NCBI RefSeq assembly: GCF_001486505.1
Contig: NZ_LN909064.1
Coordinates: 124,001 to 188,000, forward strand
Length of the DNA: 64,000 nt
Origin: Paenibacillus rubinfantis
Lineage (GTDB): Bacteria; Bacillota; Bacilli; Paenibacillales; Paenibacillaceae
Direction: 5' to 3'
Both the position numbers and the translations under genes were made by a program. The notes beneath the pieces are model-generated. The model did not search any database and was not told where the DNA came from. It saw only the letters and a list, made by a program, of their open reading frames with translations. This document shows, piece after piece, positions 48,571-58,284 of this stretch (its first letter is position 1; each line of letters opens with the position of its first letter).

Positions 48571-49674
48571 ATGAAAGTAGCGATTATGGGGGCGGGTTTA
48601 TCGGGGTTGGCCTGCGCGATTACGTTGGAGCGAAACGGCATCGAGCCGGTGATTTTTGAGAAGCGGAGCCAGGTTGGAGATCGGTTTGTGAACGCGGAGG
48701 CGCTGCTCTCCATCTTTGTCCACCCCGTCCAAGATTGCATCGCATCGCTGTCGGAGCAATATGGCCTGTATCTTCAACCAACTGCGAGCATCCAGCAGAT
48801 GACGATCACGTCCAGTCAGGCGAAAGCTATACTGGAGGGACCGTTAGGCTTCACCAACATTCGCGGGAGGGAAGCGAACTCGTTCGAAGCCCAGCTCAGT
48901 CGGCAAGTGAAATCGCCTATCCGATTTCATTCGGAAGCAACGTACGAGCAGCTGCTGGCGGATTACACGCATGTGGTGATGGCGACGGGGGACGGGGATT
49001 ACGCCAAACAAACCCGCAACTTCCGGAAAGACATCAGCGTCTCCTTAAAAGGAGTGACCGTGGAAGGTCAATTCGATCGCTATGCCGTGAAGGTTTGGTT
49101 GGATTATGACTATGCTCCTTACGGTTACGGATACCTCCTTCCCTTCTCGGAGAAAGAAGCCAACGTGGTCATCGGCATCCCCGATATCCCCGCGAACCGG
49201 GGCGTGGAGCTAGAGAAGCTGTGGGAACCCTATTTTCAGCGGGTACAAAGCGAGCTGAACCAGGCGCTGCGCGTGACCGACGAATTTCAGATCACGCATT
49301 ACCCGGTGGGGATTTGCGACAGGGGGCGGGTCGGTAACACCTTCTATGTAGGAAATTGCTTCGGCAGCTTGATGCCGTTTCTCGGATTCGGCCAATATCA
49401 TGCGCTGCTCACCGGGGTGTACGCTGCTTACGATCTCTGCGGACTCGGCAATTATGAGGAGTTGACGGGGGCGTTTCGTCAAAGCTATGAGCATTCCCTG
49501 GTCCTTCGCCGGGTAATGGAGCAGTTGGACAATGCGGATTTGGATTGGATGGTCCGCGCGTTAAGTGGAACCTTGGGGAACAAGCTGTTTTTTGCCAAAC
49601 GAATTAACCCCTTGAAAGTAGCTAGTTATTTGATGCGTCCTTATGTGAAAATCAAACAAGGAGTGACCTCCTGA
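48571..49674 (+). CDS. FAD-dependent oxidoreductase
   Basis: 367 residues from ATG 48571. Dinucleotide-binding fold at the N-terminus (GAGLSGLACAITLERNG, EKR at the end of the second strand) and a later CFGSLMPFLGFGQYHA segment like that binding FAD in geranylgeranyl reductase-type enzymes. The upstream site is weak (GGGTGACTGAG). It is followed 24 bases later by an HNH gene. The substrate is not evident. Confidence 0.75.
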   Translation: MKVAIMGAGLSGLACAITLERNGIEPVIFEKRSQVGDRFVNAEALLSIFVHPVQDCIASLSEQYGLYLQPTASIQQMTITSSQAKAILEGPLGFTNIRGREANSFEAQLSRQVKSPIRFHSEATYEQLLADYTHVVMATGDGDYAKQTRNFRKDISVSLKGVTVEGQFDRYAVKVWLDYDYAPYGYGYLLPFSEKEANVVIGIPDIPANRGVELEKLWEPYFQRVQSELNQALRVTDEFQITHYPVGICDRGRVGNTFYVGNCFGSLMPFLGFGQYHALLTGVYAAYDLCGLGNYEELTGAFRQSYEHSLVLRRVMEQLDNADLDWMVRALSGTLGNKLFFAKRINPLKVASYLMRPYVKIKQGVTS

Positions 49675-49698
49675 TCCAACGCGAGGAGGGGATCGGTT

Positions 49699-50130
49699 GT
49701 GATTACCGTACTGAATCTGGATGGCCGGGAGTTAACCCCGTGCACGCTGGACCGCGCCAGGCGGGAAGTGAACCGGGACCGGGCGGTCTGGGTGGATGAG
49801 CAGACGATTCAATTGCTCTATAACCCGTTCTTGTTCCGGGATTATCGGAAGATCGCCTTGAAGCGGGATCGTTATATTTGCTTATGGTGCGGCGAACCCG
49901 CAACGACGGTGGATCATCTCGTGCCCTCGAGCAAAGGCGGCTCGGATCTGCCCCATAACCTGATTGCTTCGTGCAGCGAGTGCAATTCGAGGCGCGGGAA
50001 CCGTTCAGCGTTTAGCTATCTCCAGGAAAAGAAGGCGGGCGTCCCTCACCCCCTAAAGCTGCGTTACCGGATCCTGAGAGCGATGATGGGTCCCTATCTA
50101 ACCTCTCAATGGAGAAGAAAACCTAGATAA
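49699..50130 (+). CDS. HNH endonuclease
   Basis: 143 residues from GTG 49699 (GAGGAGGGG upstream). The HNH fold has two zinc-binding pairs (CLWC near residue 61, CSEC near 92) and the catalytic DHLVPSSKGG, then Asn and Asn/Arg residues in LPHNLIASCSECNSRRGN. This is a common stand-alone HNH protein of Bacillota of unknown biological role. The N-terminal 40 residues (VLNLDGRELTPCTLDRA) are typical for that group. Confidence 0.88.
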   Translation: MITVLNLDGRELTPCTLDRARREVNRDRAVWVDEQTIQLLYNPFLFRDYRKIALKRDRYICLWCGEPATTVDHLVPSSKGGSDLPHNLIASCSECNSRRGNRSAFSYLQEKKAGVPHPLKLRYRILRAMMGPYLTSQWRRKPR

Positions 50131-50153
50131 GCCTGGCGGATGCCAGGTTTTTT
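50129..50153 (+). terminator. Rho-independent terminator
   Basis: CCTGGC-GGAT-GCCAGG with six T after it, overlapping the HNH gene end. Confidence 0.85.
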
Positions 50154-50259
50154 GCGATGGCCGTGTGAAGAATCTCACAGAAGAAAGATATTAAAATTTA
50201 AGATAATTAGAGCATGGCAGTAATGCCTGTTGAATCTTCGAAGGGAGAGAGGGATGGAC

Positions 50260-50484
50260 ATGGCGTTAAATCGGGGTCCCGTCGAGCAAGATATCGTTAT
50301 TGAGCGTGTGCAAGAGCTGTTTTCTTGCCGGGTGTTATGGAGCGAAGGGCGTCCTTGCTTGGAGTTTGATCGTGCGGAGGAGTTAGTAAGAATCTCCGAT
50401 TACATAAGAGCGAACTTTGGGGTGGAGATGCTGGACGTATTTTTTACGGCCATTGAGAGCTTGCCTCCGGATGACGAAGACTAG
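50260..50484 (+). CDS. Small protein of unknown function
   Basis: About 74 residues, start at ATG 50260 (GGAGAGAGG seven bases upstream) or six bases earlier at ATG 50254. It is acidic (ends ESLPPDDED), without membrane segments, with a short strand-helix pattern (CRVLWSEGRPCLEFDRAEEL). I do not recognise a family. It lies between the HNH terminator and the ahpC promoter and seems independent of both. Confidence 0.5.
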   Translation: MALNRGPVEQDIVIERVQELFSCRVLWSEGRPCLEFDRAEELVRISDYIRANFGVEMLDVFFTAIESLPPDDED

Positions 50485-50605
50485 CATGAGACGGCAAATA
50501 AGCTTCCGATGACTGATTTGTGAAAATTCGACCGGAACGGTTATATTCAGCGAGCGCGGGTATATTATTGAGGGTGACTAAATTATGAAGACTTGGTGAA
50601 GTAGA

Positions 50606-50641
50606 TTGACGTTGAGAATGGTTCGCATATAATAATTAATA
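50606..50641 (+). promoter_or_regulatory. ahpC promoter with PerR-like box
   Basis: TTGACG at 50606-50611 and TATAAT at 50628-50633 are separated by 16 bases. Overlapping the -10 box, ATATAATAATTAATA (50627-50641) matches the PerR box TTATAATNATTATAA at 11 of its 14 specified positions. Peroxide-responsive repression of ahpC by PerR is well known in Bacillus. Confidence 0.6.
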
Positions 50642-50682
50642 TAAATAACTGCTGAAACCAAAAACAAAGGAGAGTTCAAATC

Positions 50683-51246
50683 ATGTCATTGATTGGAAAA
50701 GAAGTCCTGCCTTTTAAAGCTCAAGCGTATCACAACGGAAATTTCATCGAAGTATCCGATGCGGATTTCAAAGGAAAATGGAGCGTCGTATGCTTCTATC
50801 CAGCCGACTTCACATTCGTATGCCCTACGGAGCTGGAAGACTTGCAAGATCAATATGCTACTTTGAAAGAGCTGGGCGTGGAGGTGTATTCCGTATCTAC
50901 GGACTCCCACTTCGTGCACAAAGCTTGGCACGACAGCTCTGAAGCGATCGGCAAGGTTACTTACATTATGATCGGCGACCCATCCCACACGATCTCCCGT
51001 AACTTCGACGTCCTGATCGAAGAAGAAGGCGTGGCAGACCGCGGTACCTTCATCATCGACCCGAACGGTGTGATCCAAGCGATCGAAATTACGGCTGGCG
51101 GCATTGGCCGCGATGCAAGCACGCTGATCGACAAGATCAAAGCGGCTCAATACGTACACAACCATCCAGGTGAAGTATGCCCGGCGAAATGGAAAGAAGG
51201 CGCCGCTACTTTGAAACCAAGCCTTGATTTGGTTGGCAAGATCTAA
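50683..51246 (+). CDS. ahpC: Alkyl hydroperoxide reductase subunit C (peroxiredoxin)
   Basis: 187 residues, typical 2-Cys peroxiredoxin. Peroxidatic Cys47 in FTFVCPTE and resolving Cys166 in GEVCPAKW are both present, as is the conserved Arg in [12 protein letters not shown]'s neighbourhood. AAAGGAGAG precedes the ATG. Co-transcribed with ahpF 12 bases downstream. It reduces H2O2, organic hydroperoxides and peroxynitrite in the cytoplasm. Confidence 0.96.
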   Translation: MSLIGKEVLPFKAQAYHNGNFIEVSDADFKGKWSVVCFYPADFTFVCPTELEDLQDQYATLKELGVEVYSVSTDSHFVHKAWHDSSEAIGKVTYIMIGDPSHTISRNFDVLIEEEGVADRGTFIIDPNGVIQAIEITAGGIGRDASTLIDKIKAAQYVHNHPGEVCPAKWKEGAATLKPSLDLVGKI

Positions 51247-51258
51247 GGAGAGAGAATT

Positions 51259-52788
51259 ATGAAACTGGATGCAGACATCAAACAGCAATTAGAGCAATAT
51301 ATTCAGCTTCTGGAAGGGAATGTTCTGCTGAAAGTCAGTGCCGGAACCGATGAGGTTTCGAACGAAATGGTGGACCTCGTCAACGAGTTGTCCAGCATGT
51401 CGGATAAAATTACCGTCAAGCAAACGACTTTACCCAGAACCCCAAGCTTCAGCGTAAATCGCGTTGGGGAAGACACCGGCATCACCTTTGCCGGTGTTCC
51501 ACTGGGCCATGAGTTTACTTCCCTGGTACTGGCTTTGTTGCAAGTCAGCGGAAGACCACCGAAAGTTGAACAACCTATCATAGATCAGATCAAAGGAATC
51601 AAAGGCGAATACCGCTTTGAAACCTATGTGAGCTTGTCTTGCCACAACTGCCCGGACGTCGTGCAGGCATTGAACCTGATGAGCGTGCTTAACCCTGGCA
51701 TTTCCCATACGATGATCGACGGCGCGGCTTTTAAAGACGAAGTCGAAAGCAAAGAGATCATGGCGGTGCCGACTGTATTCCTGAACGGCGAGCTGTTCGG
51801 CAACGGTCGGATGTCCGTTGAGGATATCCTGGGCAAGCTCGGCGCCTCGGATGCGACGGCCTTCGAAGGCAAAGAGCCTTACGACGTGTTGGTCGTAGGG
51901 GGCGGACCTGCCGGCGCCAGCGCGGCGATCTATGCAGCGCGCAAAGGCATCCGCACAGGGATCGTAGCGGAGCGCTTCGGCGGGCAAGTAAACGACACCC
52001 TGGGCATCGAGAACTTGATCGGCGTGAAGTACACGGAAGGGCCTAAGCTTGCGGCCAATCTGGAAGAGCACGCGAAGGAATACAACATCGACATCATGAT
52101 GTCGCAGCGGGCGAAAGGCCTTCAGAAGAAGGACCTGATCGAAGTGGAATTGGAGAACGGGGCCGTGCTGAAGAGCAAGACCGTAATCGTATCCACCGGG
52201 GCACGCTGGCGCAACATGAATGTACCGGGCGAAGCGGAATTCAAGAACAAAGGCGTGGCGTATTGTCCGCATTGTGATGGTCCGTTGTTCGCTGGGAAAC
52301 GCGTCGCTGTCGTTGGCGGAGGCAACTCCGGCGTTGAGGCGGCCATCGATCTGGCGGGCGTCGCATCCCATGTGACCGTGCTTGAATTTATGCCTGAGCT
52401 GAAAGCCGACTCCGTCTTGCAGGATCGCCTGAACAGCTTGCCGAACACTACCGTGATCAAGAACGCGCAAGTGAAGGAAGTCACGGGGGACAGCAAGGTG
52501 AACGGTGTGACCTACATCGATCGGGAGAGCGGCGAAGAGAAGCATCTCGAGCTGGAAGGCATCTTCGTTCAAATCGGCCTGGTTCCCAATACGGAATGGC
52601 TGGAAGGCACGCTGGAACGCACCCGGATGGGCGAGATCATCGTCGACAACCGTGGGGCAAGCACCCTGCCGGGCGTATTTGCCGCCGGCGACTGCACGAA
52701 CTCGGCCTATAAACAAATCATTATCTCCATGGGATCGGGCGCAACCGCAGCTTTAGGCGCCTTCGATTACCTGATTCGCAATCAATAA
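51259..52788 (+). CDS. ahpF: Alkyl hydroperoxide reductase subunit F
   Basis: 509 residues, the usual length. N-terminal double thioredoxin-like fold with the CxxC pair in [10 protein letters not shown] near residue 129, then a thioredoxin-reductase-like part: FAD-binding [16 protein letters not shown] near 212, the redox CPHC near 336-339, NAD-binding [17 protein letters not shown] and AAGDCTN near the end. It passes electrons from NADH to AhpC. Confidence 0.96.
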   Translation: MKLDADIKQQLEQYIQLLEGNVLLKVSAGTDEVSNEMVDLVNELSSMSDKITVKQTTLPRTPSFSVNRVGEDTGITFAGVPLGHEFTSLVLALLQVSGRPPKVEQPIIDQIKGIKGEYRFETYVSLSCHNCPDVVQALNLMSVLNPGISHTMIDGAAFKDEVESKEIMAVPTVFLNGELFGNGRMSVEDILGKLGASDATAFEGKEPYDVLVVGGGPAGASAAIYAARKGIRTGIVAERFGGQVNDTLGIENLIGVKYTEGPKLAANLEEHAKEYNIDIMMSQRAKGLQKKDLIEVELENGAVLKSKTVIVSTGARWRNMNVPGEAEFKNKGVAYCPHCDGPLFAGKRVAVVGGGNSGVEAAIDLAGVASHVTVLEFMPELKADSVLQDRLNSLPNTTVIKNAQVKEVTGDSKVNGVTYIDRESGEEKHLELEGIFVQIGLVPNTEWLEGTLERTRMGEIIVDNRGASTLPGVFAAGDCTNSAYKQIIISMGSGATAALGAFDYLIRNQ

Positions 52789-52806
52789 CATCACGCGTTA
52801 CTTCTT

Positions 52807-52836
52807 AAGGCCTGCTCCTCGAGCGGGCCTTTTTTG
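52807..52836 (+). terminator. Terminator of ahpCF
   Basis: AAGGCC-GC and GC-GGCCTT form the stem with small bulges around a TCCTCGA loop, ending in six T. Confidence 0.8.
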
Positions 52837-52886
52837 TCGTCTAAACCTAAAGTTTGTTGACTATAGTCTCAAGTTTATGGTCTGGA

Positions 52887-52900
52887 TGAAAGCGCTATCT
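52887..52900 (+). promoter_or_regulatory. Candidate CcpA cre site
   Basis: TGAAAGCGCTATCT agrees with TGWNANCGNTNWCA at every base but the last. It lies between ahpF and the ABC transporter, 57 bases before the first permease start. Confidence 0.55.
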
Positions 52901-52957
52901 TCCCGATAAAATGAAGATACAAGAGGCGCACACGCTAAAGGAAAGAGGTGACAGAGC

Positions 52958-53902
52958 ATGAGCTCGAAGGAAACTAGAAAGCGCTTGCATACGCGTTGGC
53001 GCAAGCAAGATACGGAGCTGACGTTACTGGCCCTGCCAACGACCCTGTGGTACATCCTGTTCAGTTTCCTGCCAATGTTCGGGATCATTATCGCCTTTAA
53101 GAACTTTAAAATAACCGGGGGTTTCCTGAGCAACGTATTCAACAGTCCATGGGCAGGCCTCAAAAACTTTGAATTCCTGTTCAAATCCAACGATGCCTGG
53201 ATCATCATCCGAAACACCCTGGGCTACAACCTGATCTTTATCGTCCTAGGGATTGTCATTCCCGTGGCGTTGGCCATCCTGATCGGGATGCTTCACAACC
53301 GCCGGGCAGGGAAAGCTTATCAAACGATGATGTTCTTGCCTTATTTTCTCTCATGGGTTGTTGTTTCAGCCGTTGGTTGGGCGTTCCTCAGCTTTGACAA
53401 AGGGATTCTGAATCAAATGCTGGTGGGAGCCGGAAACGATCCGGTGAACTGGTACATGGAACCGAAATATTGGCCTTACTTCTTGATCTTCATGAATGTG
53501 TGGAAGGGGCTTGGGTACGGGATGGTCGTCTATCTGGCGACGATCGCCGGCATTGATAAAACCTACTATGAAGCAGCCGTCATCGATGGTGCTACACTTT
53601 GGCAGCAAACTCGTTTTATTACGTTGCCGCTGATGAAGCTGGTCATCGTCATGATGTTTATCCTGGCGGTGGGGCGGATCTTCTACACGGACTTCGGGTT
53701 ATTCTTCCAGGTGCCGCGGGATTCCAACTCCCTGTTTAATGTGGCCACAACCATTGATGTCTTGGTTTATAAGCAGCTCAAGACGGCAACCGTCGGCATG
53801 GCTTCGGCCGCAGCTTTTGTCCAATCGGTGCTCGGCTGCTTGATGATTCTGGCGGCGAACTGGACCGTCCGCAAAATTGATCCAGATAGCGCGATGATTT
53901 AA
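52958..53902 (+). CDS. ABC transporter permease (LplB/CUT1 type)
   Basis: 314 residues, six membrane helices. It carries the family's N-terminal signature LLALPTTLWYILFSFLPMFG then IIIAFKNFKIT, and the EAA loop YEAAVIDGATLWQQTRFITL. ATG follows GAAAGAGGTGAC. First gene of an operon with a second permease and a DUF3502-type binding protein. The substrate class is complex oligosaccharides. Confidence 0.9.
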   Translation: MSSKETRKRLHTRWRKQDTELTLLALPTTLWYILFSFLPMFGIIIAFKNFKITGGFLSNVFNSPWAGLKNFEFLFKSNDAWIIIRNTLGYNLIFIVLGIVIPVALAILIGMLHNRRAGKAYQTMMFLPYFLSWVVVSAVGWAFLSFDKGILNQMLVGAGNDPVNWYMEPKYWPYFLIFMNVWKGLGYGMVVYLATIAGIDKTYYEAAVIDGATLWQQTRFITLPLMKLVIVMMFILAVGRIFYTDFGLFFQVPRDSNSLFNVATTIDVLVYKQLKTATVGMASAAAFVQSVLGCLMILAANWTVRKIDPDSAMI

Positions 53903-53914
53903 GGGGGTGCGTTT

Positions 53915-54844
53915 ATGGCAACAAGAACGGTTTACGAGAGCGGTCTGGATCGCTTTAATCGTCCAAGCAAAGGAGTGAATGTGCTCCTTCATCTCCTCTT
54001 CTTCTTCCTTGCAGTGATTTGTGTCGTACCGATGCTGGTGGTCCTGTCCATCTCGCTGTCGAGTGAGGATTCGATCCGGGAAAACGGCTATCACCTGTTC
54101 CCAACCGCATTCTCGGGAGATGCCTACGGATATATCGCGAAGCAGGGGACGATGATTTTGCAAGCCTTGGGGATCTCCGTCTTCGTCACGATCGTCGGAA
54201 CCGTGTTGGGGATTCTGCTCACCACCTCAATGGGGTACGTGCTTTCCCGGCCGAATTACAAGCTGAAGGGCTTCCTGACCTGGGTTGTCTTTATCCCGAT
54301 GGTGTTCAACGGGGGCTTGGTCTCCAGCTATTATATCAACGCGAATCTGCTGGGGTTAAAGGACACGGTTTGGTCGCTGATTCTGCCCCTGGCGGTCTCC
54401 TCGTTTAACGTCATTATCTGCAAAACCTTCTTCAAAAGCACGATTCCGGACGGGTTAATCGAATCCGCCGAAATCGATGGAGCCGGCCAACTGCGGATCT
54501 TCTTCTCGATCATCCTGCCGATCTCCTTGCCAGTGATCGCAACGATTGGGTTGTTCCTGTGCTTTGGGTACTGGAATGACTGGTTCCAATCGATGTTGTA
54601 CATCAATAATCAGGATCTGTTCTCCTTGCAGGCGCTCCTGAACAACTTGATGAGCAATGTGGATGCGCTGGCCAGAAATGCCTCTAGCTTAGGGATTAGC
54701 TACGCTGAGCTGGTTGCTACAATGCCTAAAGAGTCTGCCCGCATGGCGGTTGCCATCGTGATCGTGCTTCCGGTCGCATTTGCCTACCCGTTCTTCCAGC
54801 GGTACTTCATCTCCGGTTTGACGGTAGGCGCGGTCAAAGGATAA
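53915..54844 (+). CDS. ABC transporter permease (YtcP/CUT1 type)
   Basis: 309 residues, six helices, with the EAA loop LIESAEIDGAGQLRIFFSII and terminal YFISGLTVGAVKG. It starts 12 bases after the previous stop, with AAGGGGGTG upstream. Works with the LplB-type permease. Confidence 0.9.
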   Translation: MATRTVYESGLDRFNRPSKGVNVLLHLLFFFLAVICVVPMLVVLSISLSSEDSIRENGYHLFPTAFSGDAYGYIAKQGTMILQALGISVFVTIVGTVLGILLTTSMGYVLSRPNYKLKGFLTWVVFIPMVFNGGLVSSYYINANLLGLKDTVWSLILPLAVSSFNVIICKTFFKSTIPDGLIESAEIDGAGQLRIFFSIILPISLPVIATIGLFLCFGYWNDWFQSMLYINNQDLFSLQALLNNLMSNVDALARNASSLGISYAELVATMPKESARMAVAIVIVLPVAFAYPFFQRYFISGLTVGAVKG

Positions 54845-54911
54845 TCCGAAGTAAACTGAGCTTGTCTCGGTTTATGTATAAATTTAGAACACAAAAGGGA
54901 GGAAATATTTT

Positions 54912-56417
54912 ATGAAAAGGTCTTTGAAGCTCATCTCTACCTTATGTATTATGATGCTTCTCATGTCCGTTCTAGCTGCCTGCGGTTCGAAATCCAATTC
55001 TCCGTCGGCGAACAATGCTTCAGACGCTTCGAACAACACGTCTACAGACACCTCCACATCAACGAACTCGGGAGAAATCCCAACTCTGGTCTGGTGGACG
55101 ATCGGCGGGCAAATCCCGGATAACTTCGAGAAAGCTATTGAAGCGATGAATGAATATACCGCCGAGAAAATCGGCGTAAAGATCGACATCAAGGTCGCGA
55201 GCTGGGGCGATTGGGATACGAAAATCAACACGATCGTAAATACAGGAGAACCTTTCGATATCCTGTTCACCAACGTTTCTAAATACAATCAACAGGTGGC
55301 GATCGGGGCGCTGGCGGACATCACCGATCTGGTGCAAAGCGAGACGCCGGAACTGTACAAGTTCATTCCGGAGAAGGTATGGGATGGGACGAAGATTGGC
55401 GGCAAGCTTTACTCCGTGCCAACCTATAAGGATTCCTCGTTGACCCAATATTGGGTATTCGACCATAAGTATGTTGAGAAATACGGCATTGACTTGAGCA
55501 ACATCAAGACCTTGAAGGATCTGGATAAACCGTTCCACGACATGAAAGCTGGAGAAGGCAAGAGCTTCTATCCATTGCCGATGACGCAAGGCGACGGATT
55601 TAACGGATTCTTTAACCGGTACGACGATCTGGCGTTGGGATTCCCTCCGGTTGGCGTGAAGGTGGATGACGCTTCCCGTAAAGTGGTTTCCGTTCTGGAA
55701 CAGCAAGATGTGATGGACGAACTGAAGATTTTGCATCGATGGTATAAGGACGGCATTATCAATCCGGATGCTCCAACCAAACCGGAAGCGGACAAAGGCC
55801 GCGCGTTCTTCAGTGCCCAAGGCTTCCCTGGAGCAGATATCACTTGGCAAATCAACGAAGGCGTAGAGAAGTACGACATGACGCAGATTTACGGTCCGCT
55901 CTACACCACTGCTACGATCCAAGGTTCCCTCAACGGAATCTCGGCAAACTCGAAATATAAGAAGGAAGCTCTGAAATACCTGGAGCTGGTTAATACGGAT
56001 CCGAAGCTTCGCAACATGCTGGCCTTTGGTGAAGAGGGCGTTGATTACGTGAAGGTGGACGGCGAAAAAGTCATTGAACGGACTTCCGATACTTGGCCGC
56101 TGGCAGGGTATACGCAAGGAACCTTCTTTAACATGGCCACCACTAAAGGTGCTCCTGAAGATCAATGGGCACAGGTTCAGAAGTTGAATGAAGTAGCAAC
56201 GGCTTCGTCCCTGCTGGGCTTCTCGTTGGACACGACCAACCTGACGACCGAAGTAGCAAACGTCAAAGCCACATGGGATAAATACCGTTATGAATTGCTT
56301 ACAGGTGCATCCGATTCGGAGAAAATGGTTCCCAAAATCATCGAAGAGCTGAAGAAGGCGGGAATGGATACCATCATGAAGGCCGCTCAAGAGCAGATCG
56401 ATGCCTACTTTCAATAA
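54912..56417 (+). CDS. Solute-binding lipoprotein with DUF3502 C-terminus
   Basis: 501 residues. Signal peptide ending MSVLAACGSK with lipidated Cys24, followed by a Ser/Asn/Thr-rich linker. The body has a W-W-T-I-G opening (LVWWTIGGQIPDNFEKAIEA) typical of LplA-like binding proteins, and the C-terminal DUF3502 region (LGFSLDTTNLTTEVANVKAT ... IIEELKKAGMDTI). AAAGGGAGG precedes the ATG. Third gene of the transporter operon, closed by a terminator. Confidence 0.9.
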   Translation: MKRSLKLISTLCIMMLLMSVLAACGSKSNSPSANNASDASNNTSTDTSTSTNSGEIPTLVWWTIGGQIPDNFEKAIEAMNEYTAEKIGVKIDIKVASWGDWDTKINTIVNTGEPFDILFTNVSKYNQQVAIGALADITDLVQSETPELYKFIPEKVWDGTKIGGKLYSVPTYKDSSLTQYWVFDHKYVEKYGIDLSNIKTLKDLDKPFHDMKAGEGKSFYPLPMTQGDGFNGFFNRYDDLALGFPPVGVKVDDASRKVVSVLEQQDVMDELKILHRWYKDGIINPDAPTKPEADKGRAFFSAQGFPGADITWQINEGVEKYDMTQIYGPLYTTATIQGSLNGISANSKYKKEALKYLELVNTDPKLRNMLAFGEEGVDYVKVDGEKVIERTSDTWPLAGYTQGTFFNMATTKGAPEDQWAQVQKLNEVATASSLLGFSLDTTNLTTEVANVKATWDKYRYELLTGASDSEKMVPKIIEELKKAGMDTIMKAAQEQIDAYFQ

Positions 56418-56437
56418 GAGTTAAGCTTGATGCGACG

Positions 56438-56473
56438 GCCCGGACGGAAGAATTATCTACCGTCCGGGCTTTC
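56438..56473 (+). terminator. Rho-independent terminator
   Basis: GCCCGGACGG and CCGTCCGGGC form a perfect ten-base stem followed by TTTC, between the binding-protein and kinase genes. Confidence 0.75.
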
Positions 56474-56549
56474 TATATGATGCTATAATGATAGTGAAGG
56501 ATGGCAATGGAATCAGCGCCGTAGGATCAAGGACGAAGGAGGCGCGAGA

Positions 56550-58277
56550 ATGGGTTCCTTTTGGCAGATTAAAATCTATCGCAGCAAATTCATTGCCTAC
56601 ATGGTGTTTGTCGTGACGATCGGTCTGGCGCTGGGCATCATGACCTGTGCGGTCCTCATGTATCAGTGGATCGAAGGTGCCCGGAGCGAGGCGGTCAGCG
56701 CCTTCGGCCGGATCGAGAATGAACTGCAGTATGATACCGATCGAATTGAAGCGTACATGCAGCGAATCTACTCCAATGATCGTCTGATGAAAGATGTGCG
56801 TTATTTTCTGGGCAATACCGCGGAGGGTTATCTGACGAACAGGTTAGAATATAGCATGTACAACGAACCGCTGGTTTCTTTTCCGGAAGATATGAGGGCT
56901 TTCTTATACAGCTCGATGAAGGGGGATCTAACCCAAGTCAGCTTGCACACCGAGACCGACAGCAATATGGTGCGGTTTGATGAGAACGGCAACGCCAGCT
57001 TTCGATTTAACGTGTCGAACAAAGATGAGATCTTTCGCGAGAAGCTTGAGAAGGGATTCGTGTACCGCAAGAAATTGTCCGATCCTAATCAGATCTCCCG
57101 TCAGATCGGAGAATTTCGCTACCTGATCGGCAGCGAGCCGCTCTTCCGAAAGGTGCAAGGTTATAAACTGGATATCGCCGCCGCCGTAAGTGCTTCGGGA
57201 GATGTGTATATGATCTCCGGCATGGATCACGGAACGAAGGAGATGATCCTTCGCGCCACGGAGGAGAAACGCAACAGCGGGTATTCCTCGTTGGGAGGAA
57301 CCAGGAACGTATTTTTCATGACCTTTTCCTCCACGAAGTTCGATTACCGGTTTGTGATTCTCGTGGATTTGTCGCACCTGATCCGGCAAAAGGCGGGGAT
57401 TCTGATCACGGTCGTAGCAATCGTTCTGTTGGCCATGATCAGCGTGCTGATGCTCATCGTTTACAATATGCGGGATGATGCGAGGTTCTTAAAACAAATC
57501 ATCCATTCGATCAAACGCGTGAAAACGGCGGATTTTACGTCGAGTTCCCCGGCCCGGTATCGGCGCAACGAATACGGCATGATTGCCCGCGAATTGGACG
57601 ATATGGTGCATGAGCTTGATAAACACATCCGCACCGAGTACTTGTTGAAACTAAAGCAGCAGGAAACCGAAATGAAAGCGCTTCAGCATCAGATCAATCC
57701 GCATTTTCTCTATAATACCTTGGAGTCGATCCGTTCTACCGCTTTGCAACACCGGGATGTGGACACCGCGGACGCCATTGCGACCTTAGGTTCTCTCTAT
57801 CGCGATATCGTTCATAAGGATAATCTGATCTCCATCGGCGAAGAGCTGGAGCTGCTGCAGAAATTCCTCAGCATCATGGAGCTGAAGTATCCCGGTAGGT
57901 TCTACTACCAAATCAATGTGGATGAGACGCTCTTGTCCATCTTAACGGTTAAGTTCTGGATGCAGCCGCTCGCGGAGAATTTCTTCGTACATGGTTTTAA
58001 TCCGAGCAGCGAGTTTAATCTGCTTGTCGTAAATGGCTGGGAGGAGGACGAACGTTATGTTCTGGAATTCGTGGATAACGGCAAATGGATCCCGGAAGCG
58101 CGGTTGGAGGAAGTAAGGCGGAACCTTTATTGTAAAGAGGATACGCCGGTACCGGGTATCGGGTTACGGAATGTGTATACGCGGCTGCATTTTTTCTATG
58201 GGGAAGTCTTTGCGATGGACATTGAGAATAACGAGGAAGCCGGCGTTAAGATTACCGTGATGATCTCAAAGGGGTGA
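56550..58277 (+). CDS. Sensor histidine kinase, YesM type
   Basis: 575 residues. Membrane helix near residue 10-35 (FIAYMVFVVTIGLALGIMTC) and near 280-305 (ILITVVAIVLLAMISVLMLI), an extracellular region of about 240 residues between them without an obvious Cache signature, then HAMP and His_kinase with QINPHFLYNTLES (His near 385). The HATPase has LAENFFVHGF and DNGKW; the canonical N-box Asn is retained. AGGAGGCG precedes the ATG. Coupled to the response regulator seven bases downstream. Confidence 0.87.
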   Translation: MGSFWQIKIYRSKFIAYMVFVVTIGLALGIMTCAVLMYQWIEGARSEAVSAFGRIENELQYDTDRIEAYMQRIYSNDRLMKDVRYFLGNTAEGYLTNRLEYSMYNEPLVSFPEDMRAFLYSSMKGDLTQVSLHTETDSNMVRFDENGNASFRFNVSNKDEIFREKLEKGFVYRKKLSDPNQISRQIGEFRYLIGSEPLFRKVQGYKLDIAAAVSASGDVYMISGMDHGTKEMILRATEEKRNSGYSSLGGTRNVFFMTFSSTKFDYRFVILVDLSHLIRQKAGILITVVAIVLLAMISVLMLIVYNMRDDARFLKQIIHSIKRVKTADFTSSSPARYRRNEYGMIARELDDMVHELDKHIRTEYLLKLKQQETEMKALQHQINPHFLYNTLESIRSTALQHRDVDTADAIATLGSLYRDIVHKDNLISIGEELELLQKFLSIMELKYPGRFYYQINVDETLLSILTVKFWMQPLAENFFVHGFNPSSEFNLLVVNGWEEDERYVLEFVDNGKWIPEARLEEVRRNLYCKEDTPVPGIGLRNVYTRLHFFYGEVFAMDIENNEEAGVKITVMISKG

Positions 58278-58284
58278 CTTCTGG

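Noticed and set aside
51430..52716. 428-codon open frame on the minus strand
   Set aside because: Antisense to ahpF; no start signal and low-complexity His/Arg-rich translation.
55059..56414. 451-codon open frame on the minus strand
   Set aside because: Antisense to the solute-binding lipoprotein gene, with no start signal or recognisable motif.
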